DNA from: Aliidiomarina haloalkalitolerans
Lineage (GTDB): Bacteria; Pseudomonadota; Gammaproteobacteria; Enterobacterales; Alteromonadaceae
Assembly: GCF_003987315.1 (NCBI RefSeq)
Contig: NZ_PIPI01000005.1
Span: forward strand, 117,828-181,827
Length of the DNA stretch: 64,000 nucleotides
Direction: 5' to 3'
A program made the position numbers and the translations under genes. Within the stretch, counting starts at the first letter, position 1; each line of letters opens with the position of its first letter. The notes below the pieces were generated by a model. It was not told the origin of the DNA. It did not search any database and saw only the letters and a list, made by a program, of their open reading frames with translations. Positions 36,696 through 46,552 of the stretch are shown here, piece by piece.

Positions 36696-37159
36696 GCTGG
36701 AATTCCTTGTAAATAAGAAGCTTGCGGATTGACTAAGTAACGCCCATTGAGAGCCTGACGCCCCAACAACATGCGAAATTTCATTGTATCACGATTTGTG
36801 AGCGTTAATTCAGCAGAAAATTCTTGGCGGCTGTCGCCATTGCCAATGATCACTCGCGTTCGAATCACATAGCGCATTTCCTTATGGCCACCGGAGTCGG
36901 TGACTTGGCGCTGTTCGAGAATCGGCGCTTCACAAACATGCTCAGTTAAATCGTTTTGGATAGGGTGAACCCAGATGCGTAACCAGTTCTGACCGTCGCG
37001 TTCAAATGGCTCTAATTGGAACGCATGCAAACAGGATGTCCGTGCGCCAGTATCGACTTTGGCTTTGATTTTGTGAATGCCGAGGTCTGGTAGTGCTAGC
37101 CACTCGCGCCAACCAGTTACATGGTAAGGCTTGCCGCCTTGGTTAAGTATTTCTGTCAC
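36692..37159 (-). CDS. RimB-like retropepsin-type aspartic protease
   Basis: I start this gene at the GTG at 37159 (155 residues) because AAGGA lies 7 nt upstream; a TTG at 37195 is in frame but weaker. The active-site motif is [17 protein letters not shown] (D-T-G-A), as in the RimK-associated, formerly DUF785, protease family. Such proteins act as single-domain retropepsin-like peptidases, and Pseudomonas RimB is thought to work with RimK. The start is 4-nt coupled to rimK. No second Asp motif is present, so it must dimerise, as retropepsins do. Confidence 0.88.
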   Translation of the reverse strand: MTEILNQGGKPYHVTGWREWLALPDLGIHKIKAKVDTGARTSCLHAFQLEPFERDGQNWLRIWVHPIQNDLTEHVCEAPILEQRQVTDSGGHKEMRYVIRTRVIIGNGDSRQEFSAELTLTNRDTMKFRMLLGRQALNGRYLVNPQASYLQGIPA

Positions 37160-37408
37160 AGGGATTCCTTGTCTTCTTTTGGAGTCTATCGGCAATGCTG
37201 CCTATGTAGCTGCCACTTTTTGTTACCATAACCTTGCTATTTGGTGAACCAATTCTAGGCTTTTTCTGTAAATGCAGGTATGGTTAAACACATGGCTAAC
37301 CTCTACCCGTTTACATGACTTAGAGGTCAGTCTGCGCTAACAATGACGACTCTGCAAATTATAGCCATAGCTGACGTTAATGCAGAACCAAAATTTAAAG
37401 GACTCCCC

Positions 37409-38143
37409 ATGCCAGCGTGCGGAACATGTTCGTGTTACCAAAATTTAGGCTTCAATATCCAAATGGCGTTTCAACCGATTGTCGATATTCAGGCTGAGAA
37501 AGTGTATGCCTATGAAGCGCTGGTGCGCGGAGAGCAAGGGCAGGGCGCTGGGGAAGTGCTAGCACAAATCACGTCAGATAATATGTATTCGTTTGATCAA
37601 ACCTGTCGCATGACAGCCATTGAACAAGCTGCAGCGCTGGCTCTTAAGAGTAAACTGAGCATTAACTTTATGCCCAATGCGATTTATGAGCCAGAAACAT
37701 GCTTAGAGCGGACATTGCGAACTGCCAAAAAGCTAAGCTTTCCGCATCAGAATATTATTTTTGAAGTAACAGAGCACGAGAAGATAGAAAACCATTCACT
37801 GTTAGTTGAGGTTTTCGATACTTACAAAAAGCATGGTTTCCTAACTGCAATTGATGATTTTGGTGAAGGCTATGCGGGTTTGAATTTACTAGCTGACTTT
37901 CAACCCGACTTACTCAAGCTCGACATGAACTTGATTCGTAATATTCACGAACGGCGAGTTAATCAAATTATCGTAAAGGGTATTCTTGCGGTAGCGTGTG
38001 AGCTCGACATTAAAGTGATTGCGGAAGGCATTGAAACCCCTGACGAAGTGTCGGCGTTAAAAGACCTCGGCATTTATTTGATGCAAGGTTATCACTTTGC
38101 CCGTCCACAGCTTAATGCGTTGGCGGATCCGTACCCTCGCTAG
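37409..38143 (+). CDS. Stand-alone EAL-domain c-di-GMP phosphodiesterase
   Basis: The protein has 244 residues from the ATG at 37409 (AAAGGA 7 nt upstream); the longer frame adds 22 residues with no domain. It is one EAL domain with all catalytic parts: YEALVRGE, the Asn of INFMPNAIY, the Glu of FEVTEHE, IDDFGEGYAG, the Lys of LLKLDMNLI, VIAEGIET and MQGYHFARP. It should cleave c-di-GMP to pGpG. There is no membrane or sensory domain except a short N-terminal CGTCSC cysteine cluster. It is divergent from rimB-rimK, and its 3' end overlaps the DUF2982 gene by 32 nt. Confidence 0.92.
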   Translation: MPACGTCSCYQNLGFNIQMAFQPIVDIQAEKVYAYEALVRGEQGQGAGEVLAQITSDNMYSFDQTCRMTAIEQAAALALKSKLSINFMPNAIYEPETCLERTLRTAKKLSFPHQNIIFEVTEHEKIENHSLLVEVFDTYKKHGFLTAIDDFGEGYAGLNLLADFQPDLLKLDMNLIRNIHERRVNQIIVKGILAVACELDIKVIAEGIETPDEVSALKDLGIYLMQGYHFARPQLNALADPYPR

Positions 38144-38831
38144 TCGGCTTGTTTTCGATATGATTGTTGCGGGTTGCACGCAGTTGCCGCAACAATTGCA
38201 CAAATTCATCAGCGGGGCGATCGAATGCGTTTTCGCTGATATACAAGTCATAGCCCAATAACTCGCGCAATTGCTCCATGCGCCAACAAAACGCCGCTTT
38301 TACGCCCTCATAAACATGTCCCTCATTGCTTTTGTATTTCAGCGGTACGTCGAAATACTGAGCATAGTCGCGCTCATTTGGCTTTTCATAACGCAGTGCC
38401 ACCACCAATAGGTTACGTTGTTCAAGCATTAAATGAACCGCCATGCGCTGCGAAATCTGTCCCAAGAAGTCATGGTACGAATGCAAACGAAAACCAACAT
38501 AGGGCATGTCTTGTAAATCGAGAAAACGTTGAATGCGGGGTTGGTCAAAGCGCAGAATATTGTCCCATGCCAATTGCCACTGCCCCTTGCGATGTTGATA
38601 ACAAATGAATTGCGGCGTGACCGTCAGTGCGGCGTCCGGTTCCAGCACTTTCGCAATGCCAATGACACTGAGCACGATGGCCGCACTTAAGGTGACAATT
38701 AAAACAGCCAACGGCAAAGGTGCAACGAGATTCCAGATAAAGAGGATGAGAACGAGAGCCACGCCGAGCAGCGTCAAAAACTGACCGTGACGTTTACTGC
38801 TGGGGCGAATAATGACCTGTGGCGTACTCAT
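38112..38831 (-). CDS. DUF2982 membrane protein
   Basis: The 239-residue protein is of a family found mainly in Alteromonadales and Vibrio relatives; no function is known. It has two close transmembrane helices (about residues 16-36 and 39-58), then a soluble part starting ALTVTPQFICYQHRKGQWQLAWDNI, a PH-like beta-rich stretch, and a C-terminal part with FQ/CWRMEQLRELLGYDLYISENAFDRP. It is downstream of mutH on the same strand by 14 nt and probably co-transcribed. Confidence 0.8.
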   Translation of the reverse strand: MSTPQVIIRPSSKRHGQFLTLLGVALVLILFIWNLVAPLPLAVLIVTLSAAIVLSVIGIAKVLEPDAALTVTPQFICYQHRKGQWQLAWDNILRFDQPRIQRFLDLQDMPYVGFRLHSYHDFLGQISQRMAVHLMLEQRNLLVVALRYEKPNERDYAQYFDVPLKYKSNEGHVYEGVKAAFCWRMEQLRELLGYDLYISENAFDRPADEFVQLLRQLRATRNNHIENKPTSEGTDPPTH

Positions 38832-38845
38832 CGGGAAACCTGCAT

Positions 38846-39562
38846 TTAAAATGTTAACCCTGCTTGCAGCCGCTGCTGTAAGCCTTGTAACAATATTTGC
38901 TGCGTAAATTCTTTACGCAAATAGTAGCCACGTGGACGTGTTTTGATGAGCTCGCCATGGGTACCAACCGCATCGGTTAGGCGTGAACCATCCGCAGCTT
39001 TAGGGCGCAACTGCAGAGCAGTACCAAACCGGGCGGTCAGTGATTCCACTTGGCCCAGGATGATTTGTTCGCTGATTTCTTCCCAATCTTGACGTAACAG
39101 CTGATCTTCTTCAGGACTTGGCTGCCACAGAATAGGGATGCCGACGGTGCGTTCTGCAATCGGTATTTCGCGGCGGCCATCAACGGGAATCCACAACACT
39201 TGTTGGAGCTTATTGCGCACATTACTTTGCTGCCAAGTGACACCATTTAAGCCAAGTAAAGGCGTAATGCAGACATAGGTCGTTTCCAATGGTTTGGCGT
39301 CTGGAGAAACCGGGATGGTTTTGAGTTCAACACCGAGAGTGGGAAAGTCTTGTTGTTGCTTTGACCCTGCCGTTGCACCTAAATACAGCTCGATGAGTTG
39401 CCCCGCCCAACCTTTTGCGTGGCGCATGGAAGTGGGTACCTCGACCCCAGCATAGCGGGCTAAGTCACCAAACGACTGACCGATAAGTTGGTCGGCGCGC
39501 TGCATGAGTTCTTCAATATCAGCGGGTGGTGTTGTGGCTATTGCGAGTGGGGAGGCAGTCAA
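38846..39562 (-). CDS. mutH: DNA mismatch repair endonuclease MutH
   Basis: MutH nicks the unmethylated strand at hemimethylated GATC sites once MutS-MutL has found a mismatch. The 238-residue size fits. The Sau3AI-like active site is QDFPTLGVELKTIPV: the D, E and K of D-(x)6-E-L-K are present (about residues 72-81). SFGDLARYAGVEVPTSMRHAKGWAGQLIE is the usual N-terminal signature. Its presence implies Dam methylation in this genome. The MutH gene is divergent from rppH, separated by 196 bp, as in several gammaproteobacteria. Confidence 0.97.
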   Translation of the reverse strand: MTASPLAIATTPPADIEELMQRADQLIGQSFGDLARYAGVEVPTSMRHAKGWAGQLIELYLGATAGSKQQQDFPTLGVELKTIPVSPDAKPLETTYVCITPLLGLNGVTWQQSNVRNKLQQVLWIPVDGRREIPIAERTVGIPILWQPSPEEDQLLRQDWEEISEQIILGQVESLTARFGTALQLRPKAADGSRLTDAVGTHGELIKTRPRGYYLRKEFTQQILLQGLQQRLQAGLTF

Positions 39563-39758
39563 CAGTCATGCTCCAAATGAACGGTGATCATGTCCGTCAT
39601 GTTAGGCATTTGTGCAAGTGGACGCAAGCGCCAAGCCTGCAGTGGTTCAGAGTGGCTTTGGGTGACGACGAAAAGGCCTCTGGACTCAACAAGATATTTG
39701 CCGCGAGCGCTGCTTTGTGGTCAAATCAGGGTAATGCAAGATTTGAGAGGATGCTCGC

Positions 39759-40274
39759 GTGATTGATGCCGAAGGATATCGGTCGAATGTCGGCATAGTG
39801 ATTTGTAACGAGCATGGGCAAGTATTTTGGGCACGGCGTTTTGGTCAACAGAGTTGGCAGTTTCCGCAAGGAGGGATTGACGATGGTGAATCTCCCGAGC
39901 AAGCGATGTACCGTGAACTCTATGAGGAAGTTGGTTTAAGACCGCACCAAGTGGAACTGATTTATACCAGTCGCACTTGGTATCGGTATCGACTACCAAA
40001 ACGATTGGTGCGCAAAGGGACGCGTCCGCTGTGTATTGGCCAGAAGCAAAAGTGGTTTTTGCTGAAACTGACCTGTGACGAAGCGGATGTGGACGTTCTC
40101 CAGTCTGGCCATCCTGAATTTGATGGCTGGCGCTGGGTGAGTTACTGGTACCCTGTGCGGCAAGTGGTGGCTTTTAAGCGCGACGTTTACCGTCGGGTGA
40201 TGAAAGAATTCGCCGCAATAGCCATGCCGTTCAAAAACAAATCCCGTCCGAAACGACATAAGCGTAAACGATAA
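39759..40274 (+). CDS. rppH: RNA pyrophosphohydrolase RppH
   Basis: RppH removes pyrophosphate from 5'-triphosphate mRNA and so starts RNase E decay. The start is GTG (39759), with GAGAGG 8 nt upstream, giving [20 protein letters not shown]. The Nudix box is [23 protein letters not shown] (G-x5-E-x7-REVxEExGL form, about residues 38-60). The 171-residue protein shares the E. coli ending [20 protein letters not shown]. ptsP begins 3 nt after its stop, as in E. coli. Confidence 0.97.
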   Translation: MIDAEGYRSNVGIVICNEHGQVFWARRFGQQSWQFPQGGIDDGESPEQAMYRELYEEVGLRPHQVELIYTSRTWYRYRLPKRLVRKGTRPLCIGQKQKWFLLKLTCDEADVDVLQSGHPEFDGWRWVSYWYPVRQVVAFKRDVYRRVMKEFAAIAMPFKNKSRPKRHKRKR

Positions 40275-40277
40275 CTC

Positions 40278-42551
40278 ATGCTAACTGTACTGCAGCGAAT
40301 TGTAGAGGCCGTGAATCAAGCGCCGGATTTAGATTCGGCGCTGCGGACTATTGTCGAAAAAGCACGGGCAGCATTAGGCAGTGACGTTTGTTCGGTGTAC
40401 CTTGCCGACCATGAAGCCGAACAGTTTGTACTCATGGCCACCGAAGGGCTTGTGCTGCAAGAGCATGAGCGGGTGGCTTTGAATTTCGGCGAAGGCCTGA
40501 TTAGTTTAGCGGCGCAGCGGGAAGAACCGCTGAACGTTGCCAATGCCGTAGAACACCCAAATTTTAAGCTCGTTGAATCGGTTGGCGAAGAAGCCTTTCG
40601 CGCCATGTTGGTTGCGCCGATTATTCATCAACGTAAAGTTCTTGGTGTCCTTGCGGCACAGCAGAAAAAAGCCCGCGCCTTTTCCGGTGAAGAAGAAGCC
40701 TTTTTAGTCACATTAGCTGCGCAGCTGGCAACCGTTATTGCACACGCTGAAGCGCGCGGGTTAGTTAGTGGTCACTATTCGCCTTGGCTCCGTAATCTAA
40801 GAGCACTGGCCGCAGCACCCGGTGTTGCAATTGGTCAGGCTTTTATTGGTCGACCGCCAGCGACATTAAGTTCGGTGGTGCCACGCAAAACCGACTACCC
40901 ATGGCGTGAAATTCATAAGTTCCGCAAGGCGGTCATGCAAACTCGCATGCAGTTGCGTGAGCTGGCAGAGCAAGTTGCAGAGTATGTGGCCGAAGATACG
41001 TTGGCGATTTTTGACGTTTATCAAAGCATGCTCGATGCGGCAAGCTTAGGTGACGCGGTAGAAGCAAAAATCAAAGACGGCTGGATGGCGCAAACCGCCG
41101 TCAAAATGGCAGTCGATGATTTTGTCTCTCAGTTTGAGGAGCTCGACGACTCCTACTTGCGCGAGCGAGCGGTGGATGTACGTGATCTCGGTCAGCGCAT
41201 TTTGTCGTTCTTGCAGGACAAATCAACCCAAAACCATAGCTTCCCCGACGCTTGTATCTTAATTGCCGAAGAAGTGACGGCAAGTATGCTTGCCGGCGTC
41301 CCGCGCGATAAATTGCAGGGCTTAGTGTCATTGCAAGGCTCAACCAACTCGCATGCGGCCATTATGGCACGCAGTATGGGCATTCCAGCGGTATTTGGGG
41401 TTAGCGACATTCCGCTCGCTTACCTGTCTGACCAGCATTTGATCGTCGACGGATACAGTGGTGATATTTTCGTTAACCCACCACAACAGCTGATTCAAGA
41501 ATACGAAATACTCCGTGACGAAGAGCGCGAATTAGTCGAGATTGTCTCAGCGAACCGCGATCTGCCAGCCGAAACAGAAGACGGCATTGCCATTTCACTG
41601 CAAATAAATGCAGGCTTGAATGCGGATCATCAGCACGAGAATCTTGGACCGTTCGAGGGCATTGGACTTTATCGCACGGAAATTCCGTTTATGATGCGGG
41701 AACGCTTCCCAACTGAGAAAGAGCAGTATCAGTTGTACAAGCAAATCCTAAAGAGTTGTCGTGACAAACCTGTGGTGATGCGGACCCTCGATGTTGGCGG
41801 CGACAAACCATTGCCATATTTTCCAATTCAAGAAGAAAACCCATTCCTTGGTTGGCGTGGCATTCGCATGACCTTAGACCACCCAGAGATTTTCCTGGTG
41901 CAAGTACGAGCGATGCTGCGCGCCAATGTCGGTTTGCACAACTTACAAATTTTATTGCCGATGATCAGCACCGTCGATGAAGTGGAAGAAGCGACTCGAC
42001 TGATTAACCAAGCCTACTTTGAAGTGCGCAATGAATTGGTGCAAACCAACCCGAACTTAGATTTTAAGCGACCGCTGGTCGGTGTCATGATTGAAGTGCC
42101 TGCATTGCTTTATCAACTTGATGCGATTGCCCCGAAAGTTGATTTCTTCTCGGTAGGTACGAACGACTTAACTCAGTACATGCTCGCCGTTGACCGCAAC
42201 AACCCGCGCGTGGCGAGCCTGTACGACACTCTCAACCCGGGGATGTTGCATGCGCTGCAGCACATTATTCAACGCTGTACCGAATTGCGCAAGCCGGTGA
42301 GCGTTTGTGGGGAAATGGCGGGCGACCCAGGTGGAGCAATTCTCTTAGTGGCGATGGGCTATCGTTCATTGTCGATGAGTACGCACAACCTTGATAAAAT
42401 ACGCTGGATTTTGCGTCATCTCGACAGCAAAATGTTGCAGGTGCTACTAACCCAAGTGATGAGCTCAACACATCCCGACCAAGTGCGGCGACTGTTGCGA
42501 ATTAAACTTGAAGGTTTAGGGCTTGGTGGGTTTGTCCGGGCGGGCAAGTAA
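40278..42551 (+). CDS. ptsP: Phosphoenolpyruvate-protein phosphotransferase PtsP (EI-Ntr)
   Basis: The 757-residue enzyme is the first protein of the nitrogen phosphotransferase system; it phosphorylates NPr from PEP. Its N-terminal GAF domain (about 1-165, with EGLISLAAQREEPLNV) binds glutamine/2-oxoglutarate. The EI domains follow: linker PGVAIGQAF, phospho-His in LVSLQGSTNSHAAIMARSMGIPA (about residue 360), and PEP-binding TIM barrel with IGLYRTEIPFM, GTNDLTQYMLAVDRNN and SVCGEMAGDP. It is coupled to rppH (3 nt). npr and ptsN are not in the window. Confidence 0.97.
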   Translation: MLTVLQRIVEAVNQAPDLDSALRTIVEKARAALGSDVCSVYLADHEAEQFVLMATEGLVLQEHERVALNFGEGLISLAAQREEPLNVANAVEHPNFKLVESVGEEAFRAMLVAPIIHQRKVLGVLAAQQKKARAFSGEEEAFLVTLAAQLATVIAHAEARGLVSGHYSPWLRNLRALAAAPGVAIGQAFIGRPPATLSSVVPRKTDYPWREIHKFRKAVMQTRMQLRELAEQVAEYVAEDTLAIFDVYQSMLDAASLGDAVEAKIKDGWMAQTAVKMAVDDFVSQFEELDDSYLRERAVDVRDLGQRILSFLQDKSTQNHSFPDACILIAEEVTASMLAGVPRDKLQGLVSLQGSTNSHAAIMARSMGIPAVFGVSDIPLAYLSDQHLIVDGYSGDIFVNPPQQLIQEYEILRDEERELVEIVSANRDLPAETEDGIAISLQINAGLNADHQHENLGPFEGIGLYRTEIPFMMRERFPTEKEQYQLYKQILKSCRDKPVVMRTLDVGGDKPLPYFPIQEENPFLGWRGIRMTLDHPEIFLVQVRAMLRANVGLHNLQILLPMISTVDEVEEATRLINQAYFEVRNELVQTNPNLDFKRPLVGVMIEVPALLYQLDAIAPKVDFFSVGTNDLTQYMLAVDRNNPRVASLYDTLNPGMLHALQHIIQRCTELRKPVSVCGEMAGDPGGAILLVAMGYRSLSMSTHNLDKIRWILRHLDSKMLQVLLTQVMSSTHPDQVRRLLRIKLEGLGLGGFVRAGK

Positions 42552-42553
42552 CC

Positions 42554-43348
42554 ATGTTAATGAGCTTATTGATCTGTCTCGCAGGCGGTGTCGCCGGGGG
42601 CTTACTGTCGGGCATGCTGGGCATTGGCGGCGGTATTTTAATTGTCCCCTTACTCATTTATTTATTGCCGATAATGGGAATGCCGACCGCACTTGTGGTA
42701 CCGACGGCGATTGGCACAAGCTTAGCGACGATTATGCTAACGACCCTTTCAGGTGCGCGCGCTCACGCTAAACGTGGTTATGTGCAGTGGTCGTGGGTGA
42801 AGTTAATTGCCCCAGCGATGGTGGTTGGCGGATTTATTGGTGGGGCTTTAGGGGCGCGATTGCCGCCGGACGTATTGCAGCGGGTTTTTGCTATCGTTTT
42901 GTTGTTGCTGGCGCTGCAAATGATCTGGAAGCAGCGTCCACAAGCACAAGACCGGCAACATAATCCACAAGTGGTGCGCGGCATAGGTGTAGGCATTGGT
43001 ACGATTGCTGCACTCGTGGGCATCGGAGGCGGCGCCTTAGTGGTGCCGTTGCTGCATTATTATCAAGTGGCCATGCGCAATGCGGTGGCCATTGCGGCAG
43101 TATGCAGTGTGGTGTTAGCGGCTGTGGGAACCTTTAGTTACATGCTACTGGCACCGGAACTGAAGCACGGAGATATTCCCGGCTTAATCGGTTATGTGTA
43201 TTTACCAGCATGGTTTGCCATCGCAGCGACTTCGGTGATTTTTGCCCGGGTTGGTGCCGCCATTGCCCATCGTTTACCCGTACGCTATTTGCAGCGAGCA
43301 TTTGCCATTTTATTGGTGTCTGTGTCGGTGCATCTGTTACTTAGCTAA
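42554..43348 (+). CDS. TauE/SafE-family anion exporter
   Basis: The 264-residue inner-membrane protein has about eight hydrophobic segments and the duplicated family motif: GGVAGGLLSGMLGIGGGILIVPLL near the start and GVGIGTIAALVGIGGGALVVPLL in the second half. Known members move sulfite, sulfoacetate or other anions. It starts 2 nt after ptsP's stop and is followed by lgt after 19 nt. A gene of this family between ptsP and lgt is common in gammaproteobacteria. Substrate here is unknown. Confidence 0.88.
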   Translation: MLMSLLICLAGGVAGGLLSGMLGIGGGILIVPLLIYLLPIMGMPTALVVPTAIGTSLATIMLTTLSGARAHAKRGYVQWSWVKLIAPAMVVGGFIGGALGARLPPDVLQRVFAIVLLLLALQMIWKQRPQAQDRQHNPQVVRGIGVGIGTIAALVGIGGGALVVPLLHYYQVAMRNAVAIAAVCSVVLAAVGTFSYMLLAPELKHGDIPGLIGYVYLPAWFAIAATSVIFARVGAAIAHRLPVRYLQRAFAILLVSVSVHLLLS

Positions 43349-43367
43349 ATTGCTTTAAGGAATTTTC

Positions 43368-44231
43368 ATGTCAGAGCAGTATTTACAATTCCCCGGTTGG
43401 GACCCAGTCGCTATTTCAATAGGACCTTTGTCAGTCCATTGGTACGGACTGATGTACCTGGTTGGTGCTGCTTTTGCATTGTGGTGGGGAAACAAACAAG
43501 CTGACCGAGACCCGAACTGGAACCGTGAAGCCTGGCAAGATCTGCTGTTTTGGGGCTTTTTAGCACTGATTATCGGCGGTCGTTTAGGCTACGTTTTCTT
43601 TTATAATTTTGAACGCCTGCTCGCGGACCCGATTTATTTGTTCCGTTTTGGCGAAGGTGGCATGTCGTTTCATGGCGGCCTAATTGGTGTCATCACGGCG
43701 TTGGTGATTTATGCGAAACGCACGCAACGCACGCTCATGAGCGTCGGTGATTTTGTTGCGCCACTGGTGCCGGTTGGTTTAGGCGCTGGGCGTATCGGTA
43801 ATTTCATTAACGGCGAGCTGTGGGGTCGAGTCACGGAAGTGCCGTGGGGGATGGTGTTCCCCGCCGAGGCTGCAGGTGATTTACCACGACACCCGTCGCA
43901 GTTATATCAAGCTTTTGGTGAAGGCTTGCTGTTATTCTTGGTTTTGTACTGGTTTAGTCGCAAGCCTCGGCCGGTCGGTGCCATTGGCGGTTTATTCTTG
44001 CTTGGCTACGGCGTTGCCCGTTTTATGGTGGAGTATTTCCGGCAGCCGGACGAGCACCTCGGCTTGCTCGGATTGTTTAGTATGGGACAATGGTTGTCGT
44101 TACCCATGGTCATTGCCGGTGCGCTCATTATGTGGCTCGCCTACCAAGGAAAGTTTGCAGCTCCAACAAGCACAGCACAGCCAGCTAAGCCGAAAGGGTC
44201 GACAACGCAGAAAAATAAGAAACGTAAATAA
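43368..44231 (+). CDS. lgt: Prolipoprotein diacylglyceryl transferase
   Basis: This inner-membrane enzyme attaches diacylglycerol to the lipobox cysteine of prelipoproteins, such as the RND adaptor and the sulfatase in this window. It has 287 residues and seven TM helices. Conserved parts: [11 protein letters not shown], the H-G-G motif [13 protein letters not shown] (about residues 98-110), the active Arg/Asn stretch [19 protein letters not shown] (about 142-160), and [12 protein letters not shown]. The hydrophilic tail is Lys-rich. thyA follows 52 nt later, a conserved pair in gammaproteobacteria. Confidence 0.97.
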   Translation: MSEQYLQFPGWDPVAISIGPLSVHWYGLMYLVGAAFALWWGNKQADRDPNWNREAWQDLLFWGFLALIIGGRLGYVFFYNFERLLADPIYLFRFGEGGMSFHGGLIGVITALVIYAKRTQRTLMSVGDFVAPLVPVGLGAGRIGNFINGELWGRVTEVPWGMVFPAEAAGDLPRHPSQLYQAFGEGLLLFLVLYWFSRKPRPVGAIGGLFLLGYGVARFMVEYFRQPDEHLGLLGLFSMGQWLSLPMVIAGALIMWLAYQGKFAAPTSTAQPAKPKGSTTQKNKKRK

Positions 44232-44283
44232 CGTCAGAGTTTAATCAGCTAAAGCAGATACAAACAACAGCAGGAGAGAAAGC

Positions 44284-45117
44284 ATGCAACAGTATTTGGA
44301 CTTAATGCGCCACGTGCTTGAACACGGAACCGTGAAGGAAGATCGCACCGGCACCGGCACGCGCAGTGTGTTTGGGTACCAAATGCGGTTTGACCTTGCC
44401 GAAGGCTTTCCATTGGTGACAACCAAAAAGTGTCATTTGCGGTCGATTATTCATGAGCTTTTGTGGTTTCTGCAGGGCGACACCAATATTCGTTACTTGC
44501 GTGAAAACGGTGTGAGTATATGGGACGAGTGGGCTACCGCTGACGGTGATTTGGGACCGGTTTACGGGGCGATGTGGCGGAACTGGCCAACGCCAGACGG
44601 CCAGCATGTCGACCAAATTGCCGACTTGATTGCGGAAATTAAACAAAATCCAGACTCGCGTCGCCTGCTCGTCAGCGCTTGGAACCCGGCATTGTTGCCG
44701 AACCCGAAAGTGTCACCAAAGGTCAATGCAGAGCAGGGGCGGCAAGCGCTACCGCCGTGCCATACACTGTTTCAATTCTATGTTGCTGACGGTAAGTTGT
44801 CGTGCCAGCTGTATCAGCGTAGCGCCGATATTTTCCTTGGCGTGCCATTCAATATCGCCAGTTATGCATTGTTTACCATGATGGTTGCGCAAGTGTGCGA
44901 CCTCGAACTCGGTGAGTTTATCCATACCTTTGGTGATGCGCATTTATATTCAAATCACATGGAGCAGGCCAAGCTGCAATTAAGCCGGGAGCCACTGCCA
45001 TTACCGACGATGCGGATTAACCCAGCGGTGAAAGACATTTTTGCTTTCAAGTTCGAAGACTTCGAGCTTGAAAACTACCAAGCGCATCCGCACATCAAGG
45101 CACCGGTCGCTATTTAA
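44284..45117 (+). CDS. thyA: Thymidylate synthase
   Basis: ThyA methylates dUMP with methylene-THF and makes dihydrofolate for FolA (at 20560). The 277-residue protein is a little longer than E. coli ThyA because of about 12 extra residues ([12 protein letters not shown]) just before the nucleophile motif [11 protein letters not shown] (Cys about residue 159). The other motifs are [51 protein letters not shown] and DAHLYSNH. It has its own SD (AGGAGAG) and lies downstream of lgt. Confidence 0.98.
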   Translation: MQQYLDLMRHVLEHGTVKEDRTGTGTRSVFGYQMRFDLAEGFPLVTTKKCHLRSIIHELLWFLQGDTNIRYLRENGVSIWDEWATADGDLGPVYGAMWRNWPTPDGQHVDQIADLIAEIKQNPDSRRLLVSAWNPALLPNPKVSPKVNAEQGRQALPPCHTLFQFYVADGKLSCQLYQRSADIFLGVPFNIASYALFTMMVAQVCDLELGEFIHTFGDAHLYSNHMEQAKLQLSREPLPLPTMRINPAVKDIFAFKFEDFELENYQAHPHIKAPVAI

Positions 45118-45153
45118 TTAGAAACAATCGAGTTATAAGGAAAAGCATAAGCC

Positions 45154-45948
45154 ATGAGTAGTGCTGATTGGCAGCGTCGCTTCGGCGGTATTGAACGCCT
45201 TTACGGTCATGAGTCTGCGCAACAATTACAACAACTGCATATTGCTGTGGTTGGTATTGGTGGCGTGGGTTCGTGGGCAGCAGAAGCCTTGGCTCGCAGT
45301 GGTGTCGGCAAACTGACGCTGATAGACATGGACGAGGTGTGCCTTAGTAATGTGAATCGGCAGTCTCATGCGTTAACGAACACCGTCGGTCAGTTGAAAG
45401 TCGATGTTCTTGGTGAGCGTTTACGCGCGATTAATCCAGACCTACAGCTGACCTTAATCGACGACTTTATTAACAAAGACAACTTAGCCGAGCATTTCGC
45501 TTCAGCTCCAGACGGGGTGCTCGATGCGATCGATAGCTTACAAGCCAAGGTGTCATTGTTGGCTTGGTGTAAGCGGCAGAAAATAACCGTGGTGACCACT
45601 GGCGGTGCTGGTGGGCAAATTGACCCAAGCCAAATTGCCATCGCCGATGTGGCGAAAGTGACGCAGGATCCCTTAATGGCGAAAGTGCGTAATCAATTGC
45701 GTCGCGATTTCGGTTTTAGCCGTAATCCGAAACGTAAGTTTGGCATCGATTGTGTGTATAGCACCGAGCAGTTACGTTACCCGCGTGAAGATGGCAGTGT
45801 GTCTTACGCAAAACCGGGCGACCGTGGCGTGAATATGAATTGCGCCACGGGCTTTGGTGCGTCCATGATGGTGACCGCAAGTTTTGGCTTGTTCGCTGCG
45901 GCGCAATTGTTGAAACGTTTGTTGCCCGAGGTAACCCCCAGTTCGTAA
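45154..45948 (+). CDS. tcdA: tRNA threonylcarbamoyladenosine dehydratase TcdA
   Basis: This E1-like enzyme converts t6A37 to cyclic ct6A37 in tRNA using ATP. The 264-residue protein has the adenylation motif VVGIGGVGSWAAEALARSG (about residues 32-50), DMDEVCLSNVNRQSHAL (the Asp/Arg site), and the family-specific GGAGGQIDPSQI and FGIDCVYSTEQ. In E. coli TcdA (CsdL) works with CsdA/CsdE sulfur transfer; csdE is the next gene, convergent with it by 17 bp. Confidence 0.95.
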   Translation: MSSADWQRRFGGIERLYGHESAQQLQQLHIAVVGIGGVGSWAAEALARSGVGKLTLIDMDEVCLSNVNRQSHALTNTVGQLKVDVLGERLRAINPDLQLTLIDDFINKDNLAEHFASAPDGVLDAIDSLQAKVSLLAWCKRQKITVVTTGGAGGQIDPSQIAIADVAKVTQDPLMAKVRNQLRRDFGFSRNPKRKFGIDCVYSTEQLRYPREDGSVSYAKPGDRGVNMNCATGFGASMMVTASFGLFAAAQLLKRLLPEVTPSS

Positions 45949-45965
45949 GCAGATAACCCTTGTGA

Positions 45966-46382
45966 TCAAGGCTGCAGTGAACGACTTAGCGCTTGTGCCC
46001 GTAACGTGATTTGATACAAGCCGTTGGTACGCGAAGGCGTGAGTTGATGCGTCAATTGGCAGGTTGTTAACCAAGCATTGAAGTCGAAGTTGGCAATGGT
46101 TGCGGGTGTCTGGTTTTGCAATGGCGCGAATAGAACCACTAACAGACCGCGAATCAGACGTGATTCACTATCCGCTTGGAAGTAAAGAGTTGCGTCACTT
46201 TTTACGGTATAATCGAGCCAAACCGCAGCTTCACAGCCGTCGACATAGTTGTCGTTGCTGCGCTCAGCAAGATCCTCTGCAGTCAGGTGCCGTGCCCACT
46301 GGAGTAATAGTCGGTAACGTGCCTCCCAACCGTTGGCTTGCTGTAAACTTGTTTGAATTTCGTCTGCAGTTGGCCATGTCAT
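45966..46382 (-). CDS. csdE: CsdE/SufE-like sulfur acceptor
   Basis: The 138-residue SufE-fold protein takes persulfide from a cysteine desulfurase. The acceptor cysteine is in VDGCEAAVWLDY (about residue 51), and the family start ANGWEARYRLLLQWARHL and RGLLVVLFAP are present. It is convergent with tcdA, matching the E. coli csdE/csdL link, so I call it CsdE rather than SufE; no suf genes are near. The CsdA desulfurase is not in the window. The upstream 170-bp gap holds the divergent etfBA promoter. Confidence 0.88.
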   Translation of the reverse strand: MTWPTADEIQTSLQQANGWEARYRLLLQWARHLTAEDLAERSNDNYVDGCEAAVWLDYTVKSDATLYFQADSESRLIRGLLVVLFAPLQNQTPATIANFDFNAWLTTCQLTHQLTPSRTNGLYQITLRAQALSRSLQP

Positions 46383-46552
46383 GGCGGTTTCCTCGTTTGA
46401 GACTGCTTTAAACAGACTGCCAGCTAGAGTTGACAGTTCGGTGTTGGTGAATTTGCCATCATTATACCGCCAACACTTGTGTCATGCAGGCTGCTTTTAC
46501 ATAATGCACGCTTATGTCAATTCGACGTAGGTTTGAGAAGAAGGAAGAGGTT

